Notes under the pieces: model-generated
Databases searched by the model: none
Told to the model about the DNA's origin: nothing
Seen by the model: only the letters and a program-made list of their open reading frames with translations
Shown here: piece after piece, positions 1 through 6,683 of the stretch
Layout: the number at the start of each line of letters is the position of its first letter
How positions within the stretch are numbered: the first letter of the stretch is position 1
DNA from: Alloprevotella sp.
GTDB taxonomy: Bacteria > Bacteroidota > Bacteroidia > Bacteroidales > Bacteroidaceae
Direction of reading: 5' to 3'
NCBI GenBank assembly: GCA_017446765.1
Contig: JAFSQD010000072.1
Span: 1 to 47,721 of the forward strand
DNA length: 47,721 nucleotides
Program-made: the position numbers and the translations under genes

Positions 1-202
1 AAAAGAATCACATCATGCTTTGGGGGAGTTGGAAACTGGTTCCCGTGATGGCGGAATAAGAGGAGAGATTGCCGCCCACGAGAAAGCCCTCGGCCCGACC
101 GCAATGGTCATAGGGGCTGTGGCGGACTTCATATTGTGGCAGCGTGCCAAACAGGATGTCGCGAGTGATGCCCGTTGCCAGTCCATGCTCTCCAGCCATC
201 AT
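1..202 (-). pseudogene. LD-carboxypeptidase (peptidase S66) fragment
   Basis: About 64 codons read on the minus strand match the middle of the LD-carboxypeptidase/MccF family, which trims the terminal D-Ala from muropeptides. The recognisable stretch includes AGEHGLATG, LFGTLPQYE and the family block AEGFLVGGNLS. The N-terminal half, with the nucleophilic serine region, is absent: upstream of residue MMAGEHG the frame turns into unrelated AT-rich sequence. At the left edge the frame meets a TGA at 8-10. Adding one C to the CCCCC run at about 22-26 (minus strand) would instead continue as PPKHDVILF, which is how family members proceed, so a one-base homopolymer frameshift (real or a sequencing error) is likely. 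The rest of the gene would lie left of the window. A TACCTTTG promoter-like box sits just upstream at 242-249. The call is from recalled family motifs. Confidence 0.6.
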
Positions 203-241
203 TATATATATGTATAGAGTCTCTTTGCCATAATTCGTGTG

Positions 242-249
242 CAAAGGTA
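242..249 (-). promoter_or_regulatory. Bacteroidetes -7 promoter box (TACCTTTG)
   Basis: The minus strand reads TACCTTTGC, an exact TAnnTTTG match, about 40 bases before the first ATG of the LD-carboxypeptidase fragment, with a TTTTT run about 20 bases upstream as a -33 candidate. It may be an orphan promoter left in the degraded region. Confidence 0.4.
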
Positions 250-329
250 CTCAATTTCCGCCGAAAAAGAATTATATTATTTTGTAAAATAAGGCATTGG
301 CTAAAATAATATCTTTCGTTCGAAATAGT

Positions 330-656
330 ACACTCTTCCTTAAAATAACGTAACAGCTGTACGGCCTTAGGTGAGTTTTGTATCTCATCTATGAATAAAA
401 GCGTACTGCCATCGGATTTTCTCTTTTGGCAGTGTATGTGTATCTTGTCTATAAGCATTGGAATGTCATCTTCCATAAACAACTTACAATCGCGCTTACG
501 ATCAAGATTTAAATAAAGATAATTGTCAAATTCCGTGGAAAACTGGTTGATTAGTGTTGTTTTGCCCACTTGTCGAGCTCCCCGGAGCACCAAAGGCTTA
601 TGAACTTTAGACAACTTCCAATGTTCAAGTTATTGTAATGCAGCTCTTTGTATCAT
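330..656 (-). pseudogene. AAA ATPase (DUF4143-type) N-terminal fragment with nonsense codon
   Basis: Read on the minus strand from an ATG at 654-656, the frame gives MIQRAALQ, then a TAA at 630-632, then LEHWKLSKVHKPLVLRGARQVGKTT. This is the usual N-terminus of the AAA ATPase family found beside DUF4143 domains, with one codon (normally Tyr) turned into a stop. Walker A (GARQVGKT) and Walker B with the sensor (LLFIDEIQ) are intact. Homology stops near 330, after LLRYFKEE, and the frame then runs through unrelated sequence to 129, so the rest of the ATPase and the C-terminal domain are gone. With both a nonsense codon and a missing C-terminus it is a dead gene. A TATTTTTG box at 690-697 would be its old promoter. 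Confidence 0.7.
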
Positions 657-689
657 ACCAGACAAATAAAATTTGTTCTATTTTGTGGG

Positions 690-697
690 CAAAAATA
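690..697 (-). promoter_or_regulatory. -7 promoter box (TATTTTTG) of the dead ATPase gene
   Basis: Exact TAnnTTTG match on the minus strand, 33 bases upstream of the ATG at 656. Confidence 0.35.
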
Positions 698-764
698 CAA
701 ATTTCTTGTAATAAAATGACACCTAACTCCTTTTTAACTTGGCGTATCTTGGGGGAGCGATTTC

Positions 765-1055
765 GTGCAGCAGCAGAACAATATTTGCGACTTTAATTCT
801 TCTGACAGCTGGGTAATTTTATCTCCCATCGAACAGAGTATTAAGCGTAAGATTGAAGCTGTGGGTACGCCATTAAAGGACTGGGATATTCAGATTAACT
901 ACGGAATAAAGACAGGCTTCAATGATGCCTTTATCATATCAACGGAGAAGCGCAATGAAATCCTTTCCAATTGCAAGACGGAAGATGAACGCATAAGAAC
1001 GGCTGAGTTAATACGACCCCTTCTCTATTATAAATGCCCAAAAGCGATAGGCTAA
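765..1055 (+). pseudogene. Eco57I/TaqI-like restriction-modification protein fragment
   Basis: About 80 codons match the start of the TaqI-like C-terminal specificity domain of Eco57I-type (type IIG) restriction-modification enzymes and related methylases. The characteristic run is SWVILSPIEQSIKRKIEAVGTPLKDWDI, followed by NYGIKTGFNDAFII and TAELIRPLL, after which the family normally continues with RGRDIKRY. Here homology ends exactly at RPLL and nine unrelated residues precede a stop. The methyltransferase domain that should precede this piece is missing, and an in-frame TAA lies at 735-737. The stop codon falls inside the conserved GCTAAG of the hairpin repeat that follows. The fragment is not expected to be functional. 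Confidence 0.7.
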
Positions 1056-1150
1056 GTGCCATTTCGACGCCGTCTTACTGCTACCCCGCGAATGCTTGTA
1101 GAGTATTGGAAATGTGTTGGCTACGACTACTTGGTAGCAGAAGTAGCAGT
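1051..1150 (+). repeat. Long-hairpin repeat, copy 1 (degenerate)
   Basis: This copy shares four features with the two copies at 23906-24014 and 24364-24472: GCTAAG at 1051-1056; 20 bases later CTGCTACCCC at 1078-1087; a 43-base spacer; then TTGGTAGCAGAAGTAGCAG at 1131-1149 followed by TTTTT. CTGCTACC and GGTAGCAG are reverse complements, so the unit can fold into a hairpin with a loop of about 43-47 bases. It lacks the extra CTGCTACCTA unit of the other copies. The rest of 1056-1323 holds nothing else I recognise. Confidence 0.7.
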
Positions 1151-1323
1151 TTTTCCTCTGAAAAATTGTTATTCAAGTTTCAAGGCTGTCCGATAAGAGT
1201 TTACAGCAATCCCCAACTCACGTTTTTTCGTCATGGTTATGATGAATAACAGCACACGTGAGGGCTTACTAAAACCTCAAAGGGGTGACCCCACGAAAAC
1301 TTTTCCCTTTGAGATTATTTTCG

Positions 1324-1331
1324 TATTTTTG
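1324..1331 (+). promoter_or_regulatory. -7 promoter box (TATTTTTG) of yccF
   Basis: TATTTTTGC lies 23 bases upstream of the yccF ATG, with TTTT at 1301-1304 as the -33 candidate (19-base spacing). Confidence 0.6.
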
Positions 1332-1354
1332 CAGAAAAATAGAAAAGCAACACG

Positions 1355-1723
1355 ATGAAGACTTTAGGAAACATCATCTGGGTAGTATTTGGCGGTCTGG
1401 AGATTGCCATTGAATATTTCATTGGCGGCTTGGTCATGATGCTGACCATTGTTGGCATCCCTTTCGGGCTACAAAGCATGAAATTGGGGGTATTGGCTCT
1501 TTGGCCTTTTGGAGCAGAGATACAAAGAAAAGAGCCTCAGCCTGGTTGTCTGAACATGTTCATGAACGTGCTGTGGCTCTGTGTGGGTGGTATTGGCATT
1601 TGGCTGACTCACATCGGCTTTGGCCTTCTCTTTTATATCACAATCATCGGCATCCCGTTCGGCCGCATGCATTTCCGCCTGGCACGTCTGGCTCTCACGC
1701 CTTTCGGCAAGGAGGTAGTCTAA
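1355..1723 (+). CDS. YccF domain inner-membrane protein
   Basis: A 122-residue protein made of two repeats of the YccF domain. Each repeat has a GNIIWVVFGG/MNVLWLCVGGIG-type start, a hydrophobic helix, the signature IVGIPFG or IIGIPFG, and a closing LxPFG. Predicted helices lie at about residues 5-35 and 65-100. The family is widespread in bacteria and has no assigned biochemical role. The gene stands alone with its own promoter. Its stop codon overlaps by three bases the stop of mnmA, which converges from the other strand, so no terminator fits between them. The start is the only ATG that preserves the first repeat. Confidence 0.85.
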   Translation: MKTLGNIIWVVFGGLEIAIEYFIGGLVMMLTIVGIPFGLQSMKLGVLALWPFGAEIQRKEPQPGCLNMFMNVLWLCVGGIGIWLTHIGFGLLFYITIIGIPFGRMHFRLARLALTPFGKEVV

Positions 1724-2784
1724 CCTGCTATCTCGGCACTCCCGTAGCAGCGATGGCGGTGGATGTCGTAGAGTGTGGCAAATTGTCCAGGCGCGACACC
1801 CTGCACCGGATTTGACGAGCGTATTGCGTAGTGACCGTCCTTCACATGAAGGGTCCCGTGGGTAAACTCGGGCGTATGGCGTATCTTGAAGGTAAGCTCA
1901 AAGACGCCATCTGTAGCAAAAGGATTGAGCGTAATAAAGTTGGGGGCGGCGAGCGGTACGTGGGTGCTGTAGGCTGCTAACGTCTGATAGCCATGGCTAA
2001 CGTAAATGATGTTGCGTGACGTGTCTTTCTTTACTACATACCACGGACCTCCTCCGAAACCGAGCCCCTTCCGCTGACCGATGGTGTAGAACCAATAGCC
2101 CTTGTGGCGACCAATGACGTTGCCTGTTTCTTTCTCGACAACGATACCCTCACGCTCGCCTAAGTAGCGACGTGCGAGTTCGGAAAACTGAACTTTCCCC
2201 AGGAAACAGATGCCCTGTGAGTCACGACGATGAGCGGGAGCAAGATGATTTTCCTCGGCTATGCGACGTACTTCCTCCTTAGGGAGGCCGCCCACGGGGA
2301 AAAGGGATTTTCGGATGATGCTTCCGTCAAGCTGGGCCAAGAAGTCGGTCTGATCCTTCACGGCATCGGGACTTGTGCAGAGCCACATACGCCGCTCCTC
2401 GTCCACCTCGGTGGTAGCATAGTGGCCAGTGGCAATGCGGTCATACTGATAGCCCACGCGTTCCTCGAAACACCCGAACTTGATCAGTTTGTTGCACATG
2501 ACATCGGAGTTTGGCGTGAGGCCGGCACGCAAGCGCTCAATCACGTAGCCGACGACGCGATTCCAGTACTCCGCCTGAAGGTCTACGAGTTCAAGCTTGA
2601 GGCCATAGCGACGCGCTATGGCTGACGACATTTCCCAATCTTCCTCTGCCGTACAGTCCCATTCTCCTTGCGGCCCGGAACCTATCTTGATGTAGAACAG
2701 GTCGGGGCGTAAGCCTTGCTCGCAGAGCATATGGACGGCAACGGCGCTGTCCACACCGCCCGAGATGAGTGCGGCAACAGTCAT
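1720..2784 (-). CDS. mnmA: tRNA-specific 2-thiouridylase MnmA
   Basis: A 354-residue cytoplasmic enzyme that activates U34 of tRNA-Lys, -Glu and -Gln with ATP and replaces the 2-oxygen with sulfur. The PP-loop SGGVDS is at residues 8-13. The two catalytic cysteines are visible: Cys97 in DVMCNKLIKFG and Cys193 in SQGICFLG. TGHYA and the IGQRKGLGFGG block follow, then the C-terminal beta-barrel. The longer open frame (to 2931) is rejected because the ATG at 2782-2784 overlaps the stop of the upstream FKBP gene as ATGA and fits the family N-terminus (TVAALISGGVDS). It is the last gene of the glyS-FKBP-mnmA unit, so translation is probably coupled. Confidence 0.95.
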   Translation of the reverse strand: MTVAALISGGVDSAVAVHMLCEQGLRPDLFYIKIGSGPQGEWDCTAEEDWEMSSAIARRYGLKLELVDLQAEYWNRVVGYVIERLRAGLTPNSDVMCNKLIKFGCFEERVGYQYDRIATGHYATTEVDEERRMWLCTSPDAVKDQTDFLAQLDGSIIRKSLFPVGGLPKEEVRRIAEENHLAPAHRRDSQGICFLGKVQFSELARRYLGEREGIVVEKETGNVIGRHKGYWFYTIGQRKGLGFGGGPWYVVKKDTSRNIIYVSHGYQTLAAYSTHVPLAAPNFITLNPFATDGVFELTFKIRHTPEFTHGTLHVKDGHYAIRSSNPVQGVAPGQFATLYDIHRHRCYGSAEIAG

Positions 2785-3467
2785 AGAGGCCGCACAGAAT
2801 AGCCTGCGCGGTAGAAGGCGCACAGACGTATTTCGGAAATAAGCGTGGAATGGGCGGGGGTGACACCTGTCACGTTTGTACCAAAGGCCATCCGCGAGGG
2901 GATATAGATACGCCAACGGTCGCCAATGCACATATGCTGCAGGGCTGTGGACTCGCCATAGGTGAGTCCCGAAGCGGTAGAGACGGAGGTAATGGCGTTG
3001 ACACGACGCCCCAATGTGGGAGCATTCTGAGCGGCAAAGATATCCTCGGGCTTTACGGTAAAACCCGAATGGCCTGTGGTGCGCCCTTGCGGATATTGTT
3101 CTGTTGGCATAAGACGGCGTAGGTAGTTGATGTCTACGCTGTCCGTGTACTGTGGACTACCGCTTCCCGTACCACGCTCTACAATTTCCACGCAGATGGA
3201 ATCAACCTTTGCCGGGTCTGTCGCATCGGTGACGGCGAAACTGCGGTAGATGCGATAGTTGCAATGGGCTTCCCAGTCCTCACCATACTGTGCACGTGCC
3301 GCAGCCACAGAAGCCTTAGCAATGTCCATCTTCTCGCGGAAAAATGCTTCGTTGCGCTGCTTCCAGTCCTGATACTCCGTATCCTCGTCGTTGACATTCT
3401 CCGAGCAGGATGTTAACCCCAGAAGAAGCAGCAGGGGTAGCGTCAGGAAAAACAGGAATCTTTTCAT
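2781..3467 (-). CDS. FKBP-type peptidyl-prolyl isomerase lipoprotein
   Basis: A 228-residue protein. The first 20 residues are a lipoprotein signal peptide (MKRFLFFLTLPLLLLLGLTS) ahead of Cys21. A charged, probably helical region (about 25-65) precedes a C-terminal FKBP fold, recognised from VNAITSVSTASGLTYGESTALQHMCIGDRWRIYIPSRMAFG, the segment that carries the family's glycine-tyrosine-aromatic core. It is expected to catalyse proline isomerisation or act as a chaperone on the periplasmic side of a membrane. The domain is divergent: the usual FD…GVI motif is not clear, so activity is uncertain. The gene overlaps glyS (ATGA) upstream and mnmA (ATGA) downstream. Confidence 0.8.
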   Translation of the reverse strand: MKRFLFFLTLPLLLLLGLTSCSENVNDEDTEYQDWKQRNEAFFREKMDIAKASVAAARAQYGEDWEAHCNYRIYRSFAVTDATDPAKVDSICVEIVERGTGSGSPQYTDSVDINYLRRLMPTEQYPQGRTTGHSGFTVKPEDIFAAQNAPTLGRRVNAITSVSTASGLTYGESTALQHMCIGDRWRIYIPSRMAFGTNVTGVTPAHSTLISEIRLCAFYRAGYSVRPL

Positions 3468-5005
3468 TGTAGTTTCTTTAAGAGAGAAGTGATGCTCACT
3501 TTGTCCTCAATGAGGCTGCGGAGCTGCCCGACGGGCACTCGCTGCTGTTCCATCGTGTCGCGGTCGCGCAGGGTAACGCAATTGTCGGTGAGTGTCTCGT
3601 GGTCGACCGTTATGCAATAGGGAGTTCCTATGGCGTCCATGCGACGATAGCGCTTGCCAATAGTATCTTTCTCTTCGTATTTGCAGTTGAAGTGGAACTT
3701 GAGGTCGTCCATTATCTCACGTGCCTTCTCGGGAAGTCCGTCTTTCTTCACCAATGGCAGCACTGCCAGCTTTACGGGAGCCAAGGCTGCGGGGAGGCGC
3801 AGCACTACGCGCGTATCGCCTCCCTCCAGTTGTTCCTCCTGGTAGCTGTGGCACATGACACTAAGGAACATGCGGTCTACGCCGATACTTGTCTCTATGA
3901 CATACGGCGTATAGCTTTCATTGGCTTCTGGGTCAAAATACTTGATGCTCCGCCCAGAATACTTCTCATGTTGAGAGAGGTCAAAGTTGGTGCGTGAGTG
4001 AATGCCTTCGACCTCTTTGAAGCCGAAGGGCATACGGAACTCCACGTCGCTGGCTGCATTGGCATAGTGTGCCAGCTTCTCGTGGTCGTGGAAGCGATAG
4101 TTCTCGGCACCGAAGCCGAGGGCCTGATGCCAGGCCATGCGCGTTTCTTTCCACTTTTTGAACCAATCAAGCTCTGTGCCAGGGCGCACGAAGAATTGCA
4201 TCTCCATCTGCTCAAACTCACGCATGCGGAAGATGAACTGACGAGCCACTATCTCGTTGCGGAAGGCTTTGCCTATCTGGGCTATGCCAAAAGGTACCTT
4301 CATTCGGCCGGTCTTTTGGACGTTGAGATAGTTGACGAAGATGCCTTGAGCCGTTTCAGGACGCAGATAGATGGTGGAGGCTCCTTCGGCGGTACTTCCC
4401 ATCTCGGTCTTGAACATGAGATTAAACTGGCGCACGTCGGTCCAGTTTCGGGTGCCGCTGATGGGGCACACGATTTCCTCGTCAAGAATGATTTGCTTTA
4501 TCTCTGCAAGGTCATTATCGTTGAGAGCCTTCTCAAAGCGGGCATGGAGAGCATCGCGCTCTTGGGCATGTTCGAGGACACGAGGGTTGGTCTGGCGAAA
4601 AAGTGCTTCGTCGAAGCTTTCTCCGAAACGTTTCTTTGCTTTCGCCACTTCCTTCTCAATCTTTTCGTCGTACTTTGCAAGCTGGTCTTCTATCAGTACG
4701 TCGGCGCGATAGCGCTTCTTTGAGTCACGGTTGTCAATGAGTGGGTCGTTGAAAGCGTCCACATGGCCGCTGGCCTTCCAGATGGTGGGGTGCATGAAGA
4801 TGGCCGAGTCAATACCCACGATGTTCTCATGGAGCAGGACCATTGACTGCCACCAGTATTGCTTGATGTTGTTTTTCAGTTCAACACCATTCTGTCCATA
4901 GTCGTAGACAGCAGCCAGGCCATCGTAGATGTCGCTTGACGGAAATACAAAACCATATTCCTTGCAATGGGAAACGATTTTTTTAAACGTGTCTTCTTGT
5001 GCCAT
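3464..5005 (-). CDS. glyS: Glycyl-tRNA synthetase (alpha2 type)
   Basis: A 513-residue class II aminoacyl-tRNA synthetase of the homodimeric bacterial/eukaryal kind, which charges tRNA-Gly. The N-terminus starts with the family's KIVSHCKEYGFVFPSSDIYDGLAAVYDYGQNGVELKNNIKQYWW. The motif-2 region is FRNEIVARQFIFRMREFEQMEMQFF, the motif-3 region is IETSIGVDRMFLSVM, and the C-terminal anticodon-binding domain starts near LAPVKLAVLPL. Length is normal for the family. The ATG at 5003-5005 lies about 29 bases after a TATCTTCG promoter box. First gene of the glyS-FKBP-mnmA unit. Confidence 0.95.
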   Translation of the reverse strand: MAQEDTFKKIVSHCKEYGFVFPSSDIYDGLAAVYDYGQNGVELKNNIKQYWWQSMVLLHENIVGIDSAIFMHPTIWKASGHVDAFNDPLIDNRDSKKRYRADVLIEDQLAKYDEKIEKEVAKAKKRFGESFDEALFRQTNPRVLEHAQERDALHARFEKALNDNDLAEIKQIILDEEIVCPISGTRNWTDVRQFNLMFKTEMGSTAEGASTIYLRPETAQGIFVNYLNVQKTGRMKVPFGIAQIGKAFRNEIVARQFIFRMREFEQMEMQFFVRPGTELDWFKKWKETRMAWHQALGFGAENYRFHDHEKLAHYANAASDVEFRMPFGFKEVEGIHSRTNFDLSQHEKYSGRSIKYFDPEANESYTPYVIETSIGVDRMFLSVMCHSYQEEQLEGGDTRVVLRLPAALAPVKLAVLPLVKKDGLPEKAREIMDDLKFHFNCKYEEKDTIGKRYRRMDAIGTPYCITVDHETLTDNCVTLRDRDTMEQQRVPVGQLRSLIEDKVSITSLLKKLQ

Positions 5006-5033
5006 AATCTTTCTCTGTTTCTGTTTTCGGGCG

Positions 5034-5041
5034 CGAAGATA
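5034..5041 (-). promoter_or_regulatory. -7 promoter box (TATCTTCG) of glyS
   Basis: Minus strand reads CCTATCTTCGCG, a TAnnTTTG variant with C at the sixth position; the same TTCG variant precedes menF, the PASTA gene and ilvE in this window. Confidence 0.5.
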
Positions 5042-5054
5042 GGAATTTCCGCTT

Positions 5055-5089
5055 AAAAAACAAGGAGCCTCGCACGGAGACTCCTTGTT
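5055..5089 (-). terminator. Rho-independent terminator of the peptide transporter gene
   Basis: Arms AACAAGGAG (5059-5067) and CTCCTTGTT (5081-5089) form a 9-bp stem. On the minus strand it is followed by a run of T, 30 bases after the transporter stop codon. Confidence 0.85.
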
Positions 5090-5119
5090 GTTGGTTTGGA
5101 AAATGCTTTCTGCCCTTGA

Positions 5120-6643
5120 TCAGCACACTTTTTCAAGGCGCTTCATTACGGCAAACATGAATGCGGCACTGAGCAGGCAGAGCACGATGAATACTGTCCA
5201 TACGACCCACAGGGGAAGGCTGCCCCAAAGGAAGCCACCCACGCTGACGAGGAAGTTACCGAGAGCTGTTGCAACGAACCATCCGCCCATCATCGTGCCT
5301 TTCAGCTTGGCAGGAGCTACCTTGGAAACGAAGGATATTCCCATCGGGCTGAGGAGCAGTTCGCCGAATGTCAGTACGAGGTAGGTACCAATGAGAAGGT
5401 TGGGGTCGGCAAAGGTTTTGTCTGCATCGGCCGCAACAGCTTGTGCATCGGGCGTCAACAGCCCAATGGAACCTGCCACCATGATGAGGTAGGCGGCACC
5501 TGCCACCAGCATGCCGTATGCAATCTTACGCGGGGCGCTGGGCTCCTTGCCACGAGCCGCAAGCCAGCCAAAGATAGCAAGGCTCACAGGTGTGAGAGCC
5601 ACGACAAAGCTGGGATTGAACTGTTGGAAGATAGGAGCGGCCAGAGCCACTTCCGTTCCTTGAGATGCTGCGTACTGGTAGCCCAGGGCACCGAGGCAGA
5701 GCAGGATGACGGCACCGGCGACACACTTTGTCTTGACGCTCTTCCCTTGGAAGATGGAAAAGAGGGCATAGACGATGACAATGCAAAGTACGAGGTTTAT
5801 CACATCAAAAGGCATCGAAGCGGAACCCGTCACGCTCGGGGTCACAAACTCATTTGCAAAATAGGTCAGCGTCAAGCCATTCTGATGGAAGGCCATCCAG
5901 AAGAAGATGACAACGGCAAATACGAGACAGAGGGCAATGACGCGTTCCTTCGTGTCTTTTGCGTCTTCCTTCTCCGCCGCTACAGCCTCGGTCGCGGCAT
6001 CCTTTTTCTTATCACTCTCCACGTGGCGGAAAGTTCTGCGGAAACCATAATAGATGGCAATGGAAAGAACCAACGATACACAGGCCACGGCGAAAGCAAA
6101 GTGGTAGGCGTCAGCATGAGTGTAGCCGAGTGATGTCTCTGCCCACTCCATAATCTTCACGGCGGCAGTAGGAGCGAAGAGGGCACCAATGTTGATGGCC
6201 ATGTAGAAAATGGAAAAACCGCTGTCGCGAGACGTGCTGAATCGTGCCTCGTCGTAGAGGTTACCCACCATCACCTGGAGATTTCCCTTGAAGAGTCCCG
6301 TTCCAAAGCTAATGAGCAGCAAGGCGGCAATCATGCCCACCATGGCAACTACATCGCCGCCGAGGGGGATGGAGAGTACAAGATAGCCGGCAAACATGAT
6401 GAGGATGCCGATGGTGACCATCTTCCCATAGCCGAATTTGTCGGCCAACATGCCGCCAAAGAGCGGGAGGAAGTAGACTAAAGCAAGGAAGGTGCTATAG
6501 ATGGCACCTGCCGTGCCGGGAGCAAGGCCGAAGTTTTCGCGCAGGAAAAGCGCGAATACGGCTAACATCGTGTAGTAGCCGAAGCGCTCGCCTGTGTTGG
6601 CCAGCGCAAGGGCATAAAGCCCTTTGGGTTGATTTTCAAACAT
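5120..6643 (-). CDS. POT/PTR family proton-coupled oligopeptide transporter
   Basis: A 507-residue inner-membrane major facilitator of the POT family, which imports di- and tripeptides with protons. The helix-1 proton-coupling motif appears as NTGERFGYYTMLAVFALF, near residue 17. GGMLADKFGYGK follows helix 2. FYMAINIGALFAP is the PTR2 signature, and LTFGELLLSPMGISFVSKVAP is the helix-10 glutamate motif. About twelve to fourteen hydrophobic segments are visible, with a lysine/alanine/glutamate-rich cytoplasmic loop (about 215-235). It lies 40 bases downstream of uvrA on the same strand and ends at a clear terminator, so it may be co-transcribed with uvrA. Confidence 0.92.
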   Translation of the reverse strand: MFENQPKGLYALALANTGERFGYYTMLAVFALFLRENFGLAPGTAGAIYSTFLALVYFLPLFGGMLADKFGYGKMVTIGILIMFAGYLVLSIPLGGDVVAMVGMIAALLLISFGTGLFKGNLQVMVGNLYDEARFSTSRDSGFSIFYMAINIGALFAPTAAVKIMEWAETSLGYTHADAYHFAFAVACVSLVLSIAIYYGFRRTFRHVESDKKKDAATEAVAAEKEDAKDTKERVIALCLVFAVVIFFWMAFHQNGLTLTYFANEFVTPSVTGSASMPFDVINLVLCIVIVYALFSIFQGKSVKTKCVAGAVILLCLGALGYQYAASQGTEVALAAPIFQQFNPSFVVALTPVSLAIFGWLAARGKEPSAPRKIAYGMLVAGAAYLIMVAGSIGLLTPDAQAVAADADKTFADPNLLIGTYLVLTFGELLLSPMGISFVSKVAPAKLKGTMMGGWFVATALGNFLVSVGGFLWGSLPLWVVWTVFIVLCLLSAAFMFAVMKRLEKVC

Positions 6644-6683
6644 GTGCTATTTATGGTTTTTGAATTAGAATTGATTCTGACGG

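Noticed and set aside
1034..1249. 71-codon open frame after the restriction-modification fragment
   Set aside because: It lies across the hairpin repeat and its translation has no recognisable domain.
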